64,000 nucleotides of DNA from JAJFUB01 sp964622325 (GTDB lineage: Bacteria; Armatimonadota; Zipacnadia; Zipacnadales; UBA11051): positions 17,204-81,203 of the forward strand of contig CAZUOJ010000005.1 in the NCBI GenBank assembly GCA_964622325.1, given 5' to 3'. Below, in pieces: positions 18,490 to 26,999 of this stretch. The notes under the pieces were generated by a model. That model saw only the letters and a list, made by a program, of their open reading frames with translations. It was not told where the DNA came from and ran no database searches. The position numbers were made by a program, and so were the translations under genes. The stretch's first letter is position 1; every line of letters starts with the position of its first letter.

Positions 18490-20376
18490 TCAATCCAGCA
18501 TGTCCGCCTGCAGGCGAAAATTTTCCCCCTTGCCCAGCTGCTGATAGAGCTTTTGCGTCCATTCATAAGCTTCAGGGATACGCCCGATAAATGTTATCCG
18601 CCGCGGATATAGCAGGGCCAGATTTTCCGGCAAGTCGCCGACCCGCAAGACATTCAGCAGTTCCGGCGTATGGGGATCACGATGTGTCTGCGGCGGATCC
18701 ACGAGAAAGATTTCTTCCACAAGCTCATCCAGCAAGGCGGCATAGAGGGCGAGCACAGCCGTTCTGCCCTCTCCGTAGAGCGCCAGGGGCGTGCCGGGGA
18801 ATTCCTGGCGCAGCAGCGCCAGCGCCTGCAGCAAATCAAAAATTTGTCTTTCCGGCAATGTTTGGCCCACAATCATATAGCCGCGCCGCAAGCTCCACAG
18901 ATAGCCTGGCCCTGTGGATGTGACGCCTGTATTGCGGACTTCGACACAGGCAGTCGCGACGGCTTCCGGCACAGCCGGGCGCGTGCCGGCGCCGCCTGCA
19001 AAGCCTGTCCGTGCTTCTTCCGGGAGCGCATAAGCCACAATACGGCGGGGCGCCTCCCCATTGGCGGGCAGCGCCATCCGCATCCGCAAACGCAGCCCAT
19101 CTTCCGTGTCAAAAACATATGTCCCGAAGCGCTTGCCTTCCGTGCCGTCCGCGCGCCATTCCACAAGCCGCGGCGAGGGCAGATAAGGAATACAACGGAA
19201 AGTGGAGGCGCACAGTTGCGCCAGGCGCTCTTTTTGGATTTCGCCCCATTGGGCTTCATCTGTAACTTCCGGGCGCGGCGCTAATTGCGGGAGAATTTCG
19301 TCCACACGCCGCATCTCATCCTTTTCGGGCAGCTGGCCGCCAAACACGAGCAGATTCTCCTCGGGCTCCACCTCCTCCGTAACATCATCTGCCACAGGAC
19401 GCTCGTCGCCTTTCAAATGGCGATTAAACCAGCAAAAAATAGCGCGGCGCAAAAGGGGGCTATAGCCATGAGGGACGAGATCCTCCACTAGAGCGACATT
19501 CTCCGGCACGCCCAGGGCTGCATATTGCTGCCGAATGCGATGCAAAGCGTCCCGGAAGGCGTAGGGCCGCCACAGGACATCCTCCGTGCCGGCGGCGACA
19601 AGCAGGGCGCGAGGCGCAATCAATGCGCCGATATCAGGCGTGCACCACTGATAGATATTCAGCCAGAAGGCACAATCGCAATGGCCGTCTGTGGCCCGAT
19701 CTGTGATGAGATGCTCAATAGTGCCTGTCTGGCATACGGGCACAACGACTTTAACGCGCTCATCCGCGGCACCCAAAAACCAGGAAATGGCCCCGCCGCC
19801 GCTCAAGCCCGTCACGCCCAATCGCTCGCCATCCACATCCTCACGCGACTGCAAATAATCCAGGGCGCGCATGGCATTCCATACTTCCGTCCCGGCAGGC
19901 GTATAGCCGCGGCTGGGCCAATCCCAACGCCCCTGATGATATGTTCCGTGATGTACGCCCTGCGATTCGCCCAGCTGGATGGGATCCAGCACGAGCGCCA
20001 CATAGCCGTGCTGGCCAAACCAGCGAGGCTGCGCCTGATAGGGCGGATGCACTTTCCCCTTTGTATGCCCACATAAATACAGCACAGCCGGCAGCGGCTC
20101 TGTGATTTTTGCCGGCCGATACAGATTGCCAATCACATAAGCTCCGGGCAGACTCTGAAAATGCAATTTTTCCACAACATAATCGCCCCGCTCCAGAATG
20201 CCTGTCACAACTGCCTTCAAAGGCGTTCGTTCGGGCAAGGGCCATAAGCCCAGCATTTCCAGCCATTGACGCCGCCTTTGCGCTAATGTGGCCTGCCATA
20301 CTTCAGGAGAAAGCGGCTGAGCTAAAGAACGGCTGGAAATCGCCCGCGCCTGCCGGCACAGCGCCTCGTAGAGCAT
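18490..20376 (-). CDS. alpha/beta hydrolase, acetyl-xylan-esterase-like, with long C-terminal extension
   Basis: 628 residues without a signal peptide. Residues about 90-325 form an alpha/beta-hydrolase domain of the dienelactone-hydrolase/acetyl-xylan-esterase type. The nucleophile elbow GLSGGG places Ser192, and the likely partners are Asp266 (AAGTEDVLW) and His303 (VPHGYSP). Residues about 420-620 make a second, degenerate hydrolase-like domain, where GEGRT stands in the place of the nucleophile motif. Intracellular deacetylation of imported sugars or oligosaccharides is a reasonable guess. The ATG follows GGAGGG by 6 nt. The FAD oxidoreductase lies 93 bp downstream, probably in the same operon. 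Confidence 0.78.
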   Translation of the reverse strand: MLYEALCRQARAISSRSLAQPLSPEVWQATLAQRRRQWLEMLGLWPLPERTPLKAVVTGILERGDYVVEKLHFQSLPGAYVIGNLYRPAKITEPLPAVLYLCGHTKGKVHPPYQAQPRWFGQHGYVALVLDPIQLGESQGVHHGTYHQGRWDWPSRGYTPAGTEVWNAMRALDYLQSREDVDGERLGVTGLSGGGAISWFLGAADERVKVVVPVCQTGTIEHLITDRATDGHCDCAFWLNIYQWCTPDIGALIAPRALLVAAGTEDVLWRPYAFRDALHRIRQQYAALGVPENVALVEDLVPHGYSPLLRRAIFCWFNRHLKGDERPVADDVTEEVEPEENLLVFGGQLPEKDEMRRVDEILPQLAPRPEVTDEAQWGEIQKERLAQLCASTFRCIPYLPSPRLVEWRADGTEGKRFGTYVFDTEDGLRLRMRMALPANGEAPRRIVAYALPEEARTGFAGGAGTRPAVPEAVATACVEVRNTGVTSTGPGYLWSLRRGYMIVGQTLPERQIFDLLQALALLRQEFPGTPLALYGEGRTAVLALYAALLDELVEEIFLVDPPQTHRDPHTPELLNVLRVGDLPENLALLYPRRITFIGRIPEAYEWTQKLYQQLGKGENFRLQADMLD

Positions 20377-20498
20377 GCAAATCCCTCCTGTGGCCTATCC
20401 GGAAAAGCTCGCCGCTGGGAGCAGCGCAAGCTAATGGCCATTTTAACAGTGTGATTTCCTTCTGCCCCAAAAAATATCTTAATAGTGCAATTACGACG

Positions 20499-20512
20499 TC
20501 CAGGCGCCTGGA
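20499..20512. repeat. 14-bp perfect palindrome
   Basis: TCCAGGCGCCTGGA reads the same on both strands, with no loop. It lies 17-30 bp past the stop of marC and about 120 bp upstream of the hydrolase start. It could be an operator or part of a terminator for marC (a T-run occurs some 20 bp further along the minus strand), or chance. Confidence 0.3.
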
Positions 20513-20528
20513 AAACGATGTTGGCGTC

Positions 20529-21152
20529 TCATAAGGCGCTGGGGCCGTATTGCGTGAATTTTGTCCATCCAGCCAGCACAAAATGTGTCCCAATGCCTGT
20601 AACGAGAATGCCGACAAGCTTTGTCAAAATAAGCAATCCCCGGGCGCCCAGAATGCGAAAGAAGATGTCGCTATAACGAAACACAATCCAACAGACGCTC
20701 AGGGCGAGCAGCACAGCTCCGAATGTGATTATATAATTGAAGGGGAGCGGATGGCGCTCAATGAGCAGCATCACAGACACAATCGCTCCTGGCCCGGCTA
20801 AAAGAGGCGTGGCCAGGGGCACGATGCCCGCGCTTTCCACATCATCGCGCCGATGGGGGAAAATCCCAAAAACGAGATCAATGCCGATGAACATCAAAAG
20901 CAAGCCGCCGCCGATGAGCATTTCCGGCAGCCCTACTCCAAACAGGCTTAACAAGCCTCGCCCGATAGTGGCCGCCATTCCCAGGATAAGCAAAGTCACA
21001 GAGATGATGAGATTTGCCGTCCGCCGGCGAGTCGCCTCCTCCGCCTCGCGCAACAGCGCCATAAACACGGGCAAGCCGCCTAAGGGATCCAGAATAATCA
21101 GCAAAGCCGTGGCTTCACGCAAAATAGTCCCGATAATCTCTAATGAAGACAT
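20529..21152 (-). CDS. MarC/UPF0056-family membrane protein
   Basis: 207 residues, the usual family length, from the ATG at 21152; the open frame upstream has no family match. Six hydrophobic segments are visible. The conserved LDPLGGLPVF near the N-terminus and PLATPLLAGPGAIVSVML in the middle are hallmarks of MarC proteins. The family sits in the inner membrane; the once-proposed role in antibiotic resistance was not upheld and its function remains open. It is a single minus-strand gene, divergent from mlaE with about 217 bp between them. Confidence 0.88.
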   Translation of the reverse strand: MSSLEIIGTILREATALLIILDPLGGLPVFMALLREAEEATRRRTANLIISVTLLILGMAATIGRGLLSLFGVGLPEMLIGGGLLLMFIGIDLVFGIFPHRRDDVESAGIVPLATPLLAGPGAIVSVMLLIERHPLPFNYIITFGAVLLALSVCWIVFRYSDIFFRILGARGLLILTKLVGILVTGIGTHFVLAGWTKFTQYGPSAL

Positions 21153-21369
21153 CTTGACAGCCTTGTGCTGGAAAATTGCAGATATTTTCGCCTTTTTTAA
21201 AGTTATTCCTGTCTGTGTCAGGGGCAAAAACGCGCTGTGGAGGCGGCGGAGGAGATTCCTTGACGCTCGGCTTGCCTGTTCAGTATAATCAAAGCATAAT
21301 AAAGGAAGAGGCCTCGGGCAGAGGAACAGGGCACAGATCACGCAGGCACGCCTTTGTAAGGGGCGTTTT

Positions 21370-22146
21370 ATGCAGCTTCTTCATTTGCTGGGACGCCGCA
21401 TTGTTGAATTTTTCAGTTTTTTTGGCGGGAATTTTCTTTTGTTTTGGCATTCTTTGGGCGGCCTGATCAGCCGTTCCTGTGAAAGGCGTCAAATCATCCA
21501 GCAAATGGCGCACATTGGCATTGATTCGTTGCCCATTGTGGGCATTACGATGTTATTTTCGGGGATGGTGCTGGCATATCACACGGCCATACAGGCGGGC
21601 AAGATTGGCGTCGAAAATCTCGTGGGCTGGCTTGTGGCGGAAAGCATGACGCGGGAATTGGGGCCAGTGCTGACAGCCATTGTAGTGGCCGCGCGTGCGG
21701 GCTCGGGAATGACGGCCGAATTGGGCACAATGAAAGTCACAGAGCAAATTGATGCCCTGCGGGCTTTAGCCACAGATCCCGTGCATTATCTGGTGTTTCC
21801 GCGCCTTGTCGCGACATTTGTGATGTTGCCTATTTTGGCGTTAATGGGCGACTGCATTGGCGTTGCCGGGGGCTATGTCATTGCCGCCAGCACGAGCGGC
21901 GTGGCGGCAGCCTCATATTTTGGCAATATTCCCGGCAATCTGGAGATCTGGACAATTATTGCCGGCCTGCTCAAAACGCTATTCTTTGCCATCATAATTG
22001 CCATTGTGGGCTGCCATCAGGGGCTGAGTTGCAAGATGGCCTCTGAGGAAGTGGGGCGGGCCGTCACACGCGCCGTCGTGTATTGCATTATGCTGATTTA
22101 TGCGGCGAATTTATTGCTTACAGGGATTGTATTTCCGACGAGATAA
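21370..22146 (+). CDS. mlaE: lipid ABC transporter permease MlaE
   Basis: 258 residues, about five membrane segments. It has the MlaE-family core TRELGPVLTAIVVAARAGSG (about residues 93-112), followed by AELGTMKVTEQIDALRAL, the coupling-helix region. MlaE dimers form the inner-membrane channel of the MCE lipid transporter, moving phospholipids between inner and outer membranes. A purine-rich AAGGGG site precedes the ATG. The ATPase gene follows after 5 bp and the MCE gene after it, so this is a minimal mlaEFD operon without mlaB, mlaC or mlaA. Confidence 0.93.
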   Translation: MQLLHLLGRRIVEFFSFFGGNFLLFWHSLGGLISRSCERRQIIQQMAHIGIDSLPIVGITMLFSGMVLAYHTAIQAGKIGVENLVGWLVAESMTRELGPVLTAIVVAARAGSGMTAELGTMKVTEQIDALRALATDPVHYLVFPRLVATFVMLPILALMGDCIGVAGGYVIAASTSGVAAASYFGNIPGNLEIWTIIAGLLKTLFFAIIIAIVGCHQGLSCKMASEEVGRAVTRAVVYCIMLIYAANLLLTGIVFPTR

Positions 22147-22151
22147 GCCCC

Positions 22152-22910
22152 ATGGAACACGCGCCGCCGTTTGTTATCGTCGAAGGGCTGACATGTGCCC
22201 TGGGGGGCAAGATTGTGCTGCAGGAGGTCAGCTTTACGGTACGGCGGGGCGAAATTTTCGGCGTGATGGGCCTTTCGGGAGCCGGCAAAAGCACGCTTTT
22301 GCGGGCGTTGATGGGGCTCATCAAGCCCCAGGCGGGGCACATATACATTGACGGCGCCGACATCACAACAATGACGGAAGCAGAGCTCAATCGCATCCGG
22401 CTGCGTATGGGCATGAGCTTTCAAAATGCCGCTTTATTTGACTCAATGAATGTATTTGACAATGTGGCTTTTGGGCTGCGGCGACGGGGCGTGCCGGAAG
22501 AAGAAGTCCGGCAAAAAGTGCGCTATTATCTGCAAGTAGTGGATATGGAAGGCGCAGAGCATCTTATGCCGGCGGAACTATCAGGCGGGATGAAGAAGCG
22601 GGTGGCGATTGCCCGTGCGTTAAGCACAGAGCCTGAGCTTGTCCTGTACGATGAGCCCACGTCCGGCCTGGATCCTATTTTAGCCACAGCTATCGATCAG
22701 CTTATTGTGAAATTGCGCAATGAATTTGGCGTCAGCTCTATTGTTGTGACACATGATGTGCCGCATCTTTTCAGCTATGCGGATCGCGTGATGATGTTGC
22801 ACGAGGCGCGGGCCATTGCCATCGGCACGCCGCAAGATTTGCGCTATTCCGATAATCCTTTTGTGCGGCAATTTGTGACAGGCTCTCCAGAGGGGCCGAT
22901 TAAAGTGTAA
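22152..22910 (+). CDS. mlaF: lipid ABC transporter ATPase MlaF
   Basis: 252 residues from ATG 22152, 5 bp after mlaE. Walker A is GLSGAGKST (residues 40-48), the signature is LSGGM (143-147) in the form typical of MlaF (LSGGMKKRVAIARA), and Walker B is LVLYDEP (163-169) followed by TSGLDP. It energises lipid transport through MlaE at the inner face of the inner membrane. The frame is open upstream inside mlaE, but the MEHAPP start fits the usual protein length. Confidence 0.94.
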   Translation: MEHAPPFVIVEGLTCALGGKIVLQEVSFTVRRGEIFGVMGLSGAGKSTLLRALMGLIKPQAGHIYIDGADITTMTEAELNRIRLRMGMSFQNAALFDSMNVFDNVAFGLRRRGVPEEEVRQKVRYYLQVVDMEGAEHLMPAELSGGMKKRVAIARALSTEPELVLYDEPTSGLDPILATAIDQLIVKLRNEFGVSSIVVTHDVPHLFSYADRVMMLHEARAIAIGTPQDLRYSDNPFVRQFVTGSPEGPIKV

Positions 22911-23186
22911 GCCCGCCATAGCCTTCCATTGGAGCGAGAAAATAATTTCTTGCCCAGCAAGGAGATAAGAAAAATAGCGCGAAAAAGCCCTGCCAAGCCG
23001 AAGAGCCAGGCGCTTCGGGGCCATTGCGCCCGGGGCAAAATAAGCGCACACAGGGGAAATAGGGCCATATCAGACAGAAAGCACGGCCAGTTTGCCCTGC
23101 ATTGTCAGGAGGTCAAAGGCACGTGCCGCCCAGGCGCCCTGTGCCCAGGCGAAAGCCTAGCAGACGGCCTAATGGAGTGAGCAGCC
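22911..23186. other. 276-bp spacer inside the mla operon
   Basis: No convincing gene. A short plus-strand ORF (22929-23180) has no ribosome-binding site, signal peptide or family motif. The only clear element is GGAG at 23174-23177, nine bases before the GTG start of mlaD. The spacer is long for genes in one operon, so an internal promoter is possible, but I find no good -10/-35 pair. Confidence 0.5.
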
Positions 23187-24752
23187 GTGTCGGCAGAAGC
23201 AAAAGTGGGCGTCTTTTTCTTGCTCGCGATACTCGTAATCGGGATCGTGGCGCTATTTATGGGCGATTTCTGGACGCGGGCGCGCAGCTACATTGTCACG
23301 GCCTATTTTGAGAATGCGCAGGGGCTGGCGCCTGGGGCGGAAGTGCGCCTGGCAGGCGTAAAAATCGGGCGCGTCCTTACGGTGTCGCTGGCGCCTCATC
23401 CTAAATTCCCGCGCCATCCGGCTGCCGTGCGGATGGCGATACAACGCGATGTGCCTGTGTATCAAAGCGATCAATTCATTATTAAACAGGGGGCGTTATT
23501 GGGGGACAAATATGTGGAGGTGGTGCGGACAGAGGCGACGCCCAAACAGCCGCTGACGTCAGACGGCGCTGTCGCTGGAGCCTCGTCTGAGAGTCTGGAG
23601 GATATCACGCGCGAAGCGCGGGCAGTGTTGCAAGAAGCACGTCTCGCCCTGGGGCAGATGCGAGCGCTGTTTGCCACTCAATACAATGCCCAAGCCATCC
23701 GGGCCATTCTTACGAATGTGATGAGCGCTACAGGCAAAGCGGATAAACTAGCCAGCCAGGCGCTGCAAATCGCCCGCCTGCTGGCGATGGAGGCGAAGCG
23801 AGCGGGGCCAAAGCTCACACAAATGGCAGATAATCTCGCGAAGGCTTCGGCCTCTGTAAAGCTCACGGCGGATTTAGTGCAGCGTGTTGTGATGTCTTCG
23901 CCCATTCCGCGTGACGCCGCCCGCGCCACGGAAAATCTTAAAAAGATGACAGAGGATTTAGCCGCAATCTCCGAAAGCTTTGCTGAGGCCCTGGCCACGC
24001 CGGAGACACGGCAGAAATTGCAAAGCGCGCTGGATAATTTGCACGAGACAACGGCACATTTGGCTCAAGCCAGTGCAGAGGCGGAAAAGCTTCTGGATGA
24101 AAATTTGCAAGCGGATTTGAAGGAGGCCTTGCGGCAGCTTAGGGAGGCGGCGACGCATATTGCGAAAATCACTGCCACATACGATGAAGTGCTGACAGAT
24201 CCCAAATTCACACAGGATTTGCAAGCGACATTAGCGGCGGCCCGCGAAACGACAGAGACAAGCGCCCGGGCGATGGCAAAAGCAGAAAAATCGCTGGAAG
24301 ATGTGGACAGGACTTTGCGGGGCTTGAGCCGGATGGCGCGCACGGCAGCGCCTGAGCAAGTGCGTGTCCGCGGCACTCTGGAATCCAAAAGCGGCGGCGC
24401 CCGTACGGATGCGGAAATAGATCTTGTATATGGCGAGAATCCCAATAATTTCTGGCGTATAGGCATCCGAGACATCGGAGATACAAATGGGCTGACGCTG
24501 CAGCGCTCTTTGCCCAGCGGAAAAAATCGCTGGCGCCTGGGGCTGTTTGGCGGCCAGCCGGGCGTGGGCTTTGACATTAATCCGCAGGGTGAGCTATTTT
24601 GGGAGGCGGAGCTTTGGAAGCCCAGCGATCCGCATCTGGATTTGCGCGGCGGCTATAAAGTGGCCCCGCGCGTGGATATGCTGTTTGGCATTGGCGATAT
24701 TGGCGGCGAAAACGAGCCCTTTGTGGGGCTGCGTTATCGCAGCTGGAAATAA
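23187..24752 (+). CDS. mlaD: long MCE-domain protein (MlaD) with helical stem and C-terminal beta domain
   Basis: 521 residues, starting at GTG. Residues about 8-25 are one membrane helix, and residues about 34-115 are the MCE/MlaD domain (YFENAQGLAPGAEVRLAGVK). Residues about 130-385 are almost pure helix, rich in Ala, Glu and Lys with heptad-like spacing, long enough to span the periplasm. Residues about 390-521 are beta-rich with alternating aromatic and polar residues and end in VGLRYRSWK, resembling an outer-membrane barrel. E. coli MlaD has only 183 residues and needs MlaC and MlaA as partners. This layout matches the trans-envelope MlaD of diderm Firmicutes such as Veillonella, where the C-terminus inserts in the outer membrane. 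Confidence 0.87.
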   Translation: MSAEAKVGVFFLLAILVIGIVALFMGDFWTRARSYIVTAYFENAQGLAPGAEVRLAGVKIGRVLTVSLAPHPKFPRHPAAVRMAIQRDVPVYQSDQFIIKQGALLGDKYVEVVRTEATPKQPLTSDGAVAGASSESLEDITREARAVLQEARLALGQMRALFATQYNAQAIRAILTNVMSATGKADKLASQALQIARLLAMEAKRAGPKLTQMADNLAKASASVKLTADLVQRVVMSSPIPRDAARATENLKKMTEDLAAISESFAEALATPETRQKLQSALDNLHETTAHLAQASAEAEKLLDENLQADLKEALRQLREAATHIAKITATYDEVLTDPKFTQDLQATLAAARETTETSARAMAKAEKSLEDVDRTLRGLSRMARTAAPEQVRVRGTLESKSGGARTDAEIDLVYGENPNNFWRIGIRDIGDTNGLTLQRSLPSGKNRWRLGLFGGQPGVGFDINPQGELFWEAELWKPSDPHLDLRGGYKVAPRVDMLFGIGDIGGENEPFVGLRYRSWK

Positions 24753-24884
24753 ATCGCAGGGAAGACAGGCAGGAACGAAAAAGGGGAGCGCATTTTTCTA
24801 GGCCTTTATAGGGCCTGGGGCGCATACAGTCAAAGCGAGCGTTGTGCACGCGAGATTATATGGAGGCTAAATGGAGGAATTGGG

Positions 24885-25427
24885 ATGGAAGTGATTTTGC
24901 TGCAGGATGTTGAGCATGTGGGCCATGAAGGAGATATTGTCAAAGTGGCCGATGGCTATGCGCGGAATTATTTAATTCCACGCAAGCTGGCGGTGCCCGC
25001 CACGAAGGGGGCGTTGAAGGATCTGGAAAATCGGCGCGGCGCGATTGCGCGGCGCGAAGCAGAGAAGCGCGCGGCGGCGCAAGCCTTAGCGGAGCAGCTG
25101 CGCGACAAAGTCGTGATTGTCAAGCATGTAACAGGCAGCGGCTCCAAGCTGCATGGCACAGTCACAACAGGCCAGATTGCCGAAGCGGCTAATGCGCAAT
25201 TGGGCTTGCGCTTAGACAAACGGGATCTGGAATTGCCCGAGCCCATTCGCGAAACAGGGGATTATCTTGTTTCCGCAAAGCTCTATAAGGATGTGCATGC
25301 GGAATTAGCCGTGCGCGTCGTGCCGCTTATCCCGGATAAAAAAGGCGCGGCTGAAGCGGAAGCAGCCCCAGCAGCGACGGAAGCCGCCGATAAGCCTGCC
25401 GAGGACACGGCGGCGGAAACGGCTTAA
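24885..25427 (+). CDS. rplI: 50S ribosomal protein L9
   Basis: 180 residues. The opening MEVILLQDVEHVGHEGDIVK and the following VADGYARNYLIPRKLA are the L9 signature. The N-terminal domain binds 23S rRNA near the L1 stalk; a long helix (about 45-75) leads to the C-terminal domain, which affects frame maintenance. Residues after about 150 are an added Ala/Glu-rich acidic tail not found in E. coli L9 (149 residues). GGAGG precedes the ATG. dnaB lies 144 bp downstream, a common rplI-dnaB pairing. Only one ACC/GGT triplet occurs in the gene. Confidence 0.97.
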   Translation: MEVILLQDVEHVGHEGDIVKVADGYARNYLIPRKLAVPATKGALKDLENRRGAIARREAEKRAAAQALAEQLRDKVVIVKHVTGSGSKLHGTVTTGQIAEAANAQLGLRLDKRDLELPEPIRETGDYLVSAKLYKDVHAELAVRVVPLIPDKKGAAEAEAAPAATEAADKPAEDTAAETA

Positions 25428-25571
25428 TTTCGGCCCAGGAAAAGCGGAGCCAGAAAAAGCATTGAGGAGAACATAGGCGCTATAATAAGGCCCGATAGCT
25501 GGCAGGAAAGTCCAGCCGCTTAAAATGGCCCGGACGCACAAGGATGAAAGCGTTTAGAAATGGAGCTGGCT

Positions 25572-26996
25572 ATGTCCAGGACTTTTGAGCAGCAGCCGAA
25601 AAGCGGCATAGGCGAATTAGTGCCGCCGCGGGATTTTGAGGCGGAGCAGGCCGTATTAGGGGCGATGCTTTTGGAGCCGGGAGCGGCCGCACGCGCGCTC
25701 GCCATCATTGGCCCGGAAGATTTTTATTGGGAGGAGCATCAAAGCATTTGCCGGGCGATGATTGCCTGCAGCACGCGCAATGAGCCTGTGGATTTAGTTA
25801 CAGTGAGTGCGGAATTGCGCCGGGCAGGGAAATTAGAGCTCGTAGGGGGCGGCAATTATCTGACAATGCTCATTGGCGCTGTGCCTACAGCGGCTAATGT
25901 CGTTCGCTATGCCAATATCGTGGCCGAAAAAGCCGTTTTGCGACGCCTTATCGAGGCGGGCGCGCGCATTCAAGAAATGGCGCTGTCCAATCCGGAAGAT
26001 GTGGGCGCCACTTTGGATCGCTGTGAGCAGCTCATCTTTGACATCGCGGAACGGCGCATGAGCGGCGATTTTGCCGATTTTTCCGCTTTGATTGAGGAAA
26101 CAATCCAGAAGCTCGATAGAGTGATGCAAAACAAGGGGGAGATTACGGGCGTTGCCACTTCCCTCTATGGCCTCAATCGGCTGACATCCGGCTTGCAGCC
26201 AGGGGATTTGATTATCGTGGCCGGGCGTCCGTCAATGGGCAAAACCTCTTTCGCAATCAATAGCATTGGCCTGCACACGGCGCTCCATCAAGGCACGACA
26301 GTGGCAATCTTCAGCCTGGAAATGACACGCATGCAGCTCGTGGAAATGATGATATGCTCATACGCCCGTGTAAATGCCTGGCGGCTGCGCACGGGCCGGG
26401 CTTCGCCGGAAGATTGGGCCCGCATCAGCCAGGCATTCACAATCCTGCCCCAAGCGCCTATATACATTGATGACACGCCGGGCATATCCATCATGGAATT
26501 GCGCGCCAAATGCCGCCGCCTGCAAACGAAAGTGCCCCTGGGCCTGATTATCGTGGATTATCTGCAGCTGTGCACAGCTCCGGGCTTTGAACGCGATTTG
26601 AGCCGTCATCAGGAGATTGGCTTCATTGCCCGCAACTTAAAAGGCCTGGCGCGGGAATTGCAAGTGCCTGTAGTGGCGCTGTCCCAGCTCTCGCGCCGTG
26701 TGGAGCAGCGCGAGGATAAACGCCCTATTTTGTCGGATTTAGCCGAAAGCGGCTCCATTGAGGCGGAGGCGGATCTCGTATGCTTCCTGTTTCGTCCCGC
26801 GTATTATGAACGAAAAAAACGGCTGGAAGAGGCGCAGAAAAAGGGAGAGCCGATGCCCACGCAGCCTCCCGAGGAACAGCAGCCTGATCAGGCCGAAATT
26901 ATTGTCGCCAAGCATCGTAATGGGCCTGTGGGCACTGTCGAAGCGATGTTTGATCCCGCCCATCGCACTTTTTATGATACATATCAGGAGTTTTAA
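25572..26996 (+). CDS. dnaB: replicative DNA helicase DnaB
   Basis: 474 residues from ATG 25572, which has GGAG 6 nt upstream; the in-frame ATG at 25560 overlaps that site and has none of its own. The N-terminal helical domain (RDFEAEQAVLGAMLLEPGAA) and the RecA-like C-terminal domain are both present. Walker A is GRPSMGKTSFA (about residues 218-228) and Walker B with its hydrophobic strand is LGLIIVDYLQL. It unwinds DNA at the replication fork as a hexamer and loads primase. The C-terminal region has a Pro/Glu/Gln-rich insert near AQKKGEPMPTQPPEEQQ. purD starts 3 bp downstream. Confidence 0.97.
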   Translation: MSRTFEQQPKSGIGELVPPRDFEAEQAVLGAMLLEPGAAARALAIIGPEDFYWEEHQSICRAMIACSTRNEPVDLVTVSAELRRAGKLELVGGGNYLTMLIGAVPTAANVVRYANIVAEKAVLRRLIEAGARIQEMALSNPEDVGATLDRCEQLIFDIAERRMSGDFADFSALIEETIQKLDRVMQNKGEITGVATSLYGLNRLTSGLQPGDLIIVAGRPSMGKTSFAINSIGLHTALHQGTTVAIFSLEMTRMQLVEMMICSYARVNAWRLRTGRASPEDWARISQAFTILPQAPIYIDDTPGISIMELRAKCRRLQTKVPLGLIIVDYLQLCTAPGFERDLSRHQEIGFIARNLKGLARELQVPVVALSQLSRRVEQREDKRPILSDLAESGSIEAEADLVCFLFRPAYYERKKRLEEAQKKGEPMPTQPPEEQQPDQAEIIVAKHRNGPVGTVEAMFDPAHRTFYDTYQEF

Positions 26997-26999
26997 GCG

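Noticed and set aside
22929..23180. Small gene between mlaF and mlaD
   Set aside because: No ribosome-binding site, no family motif and unlikely composition.
25481..25486. dnaB promoter
   Set aside because: A perfect TATAAT is present, but no -35 box lies at 16-18 bp and the site may be chance.
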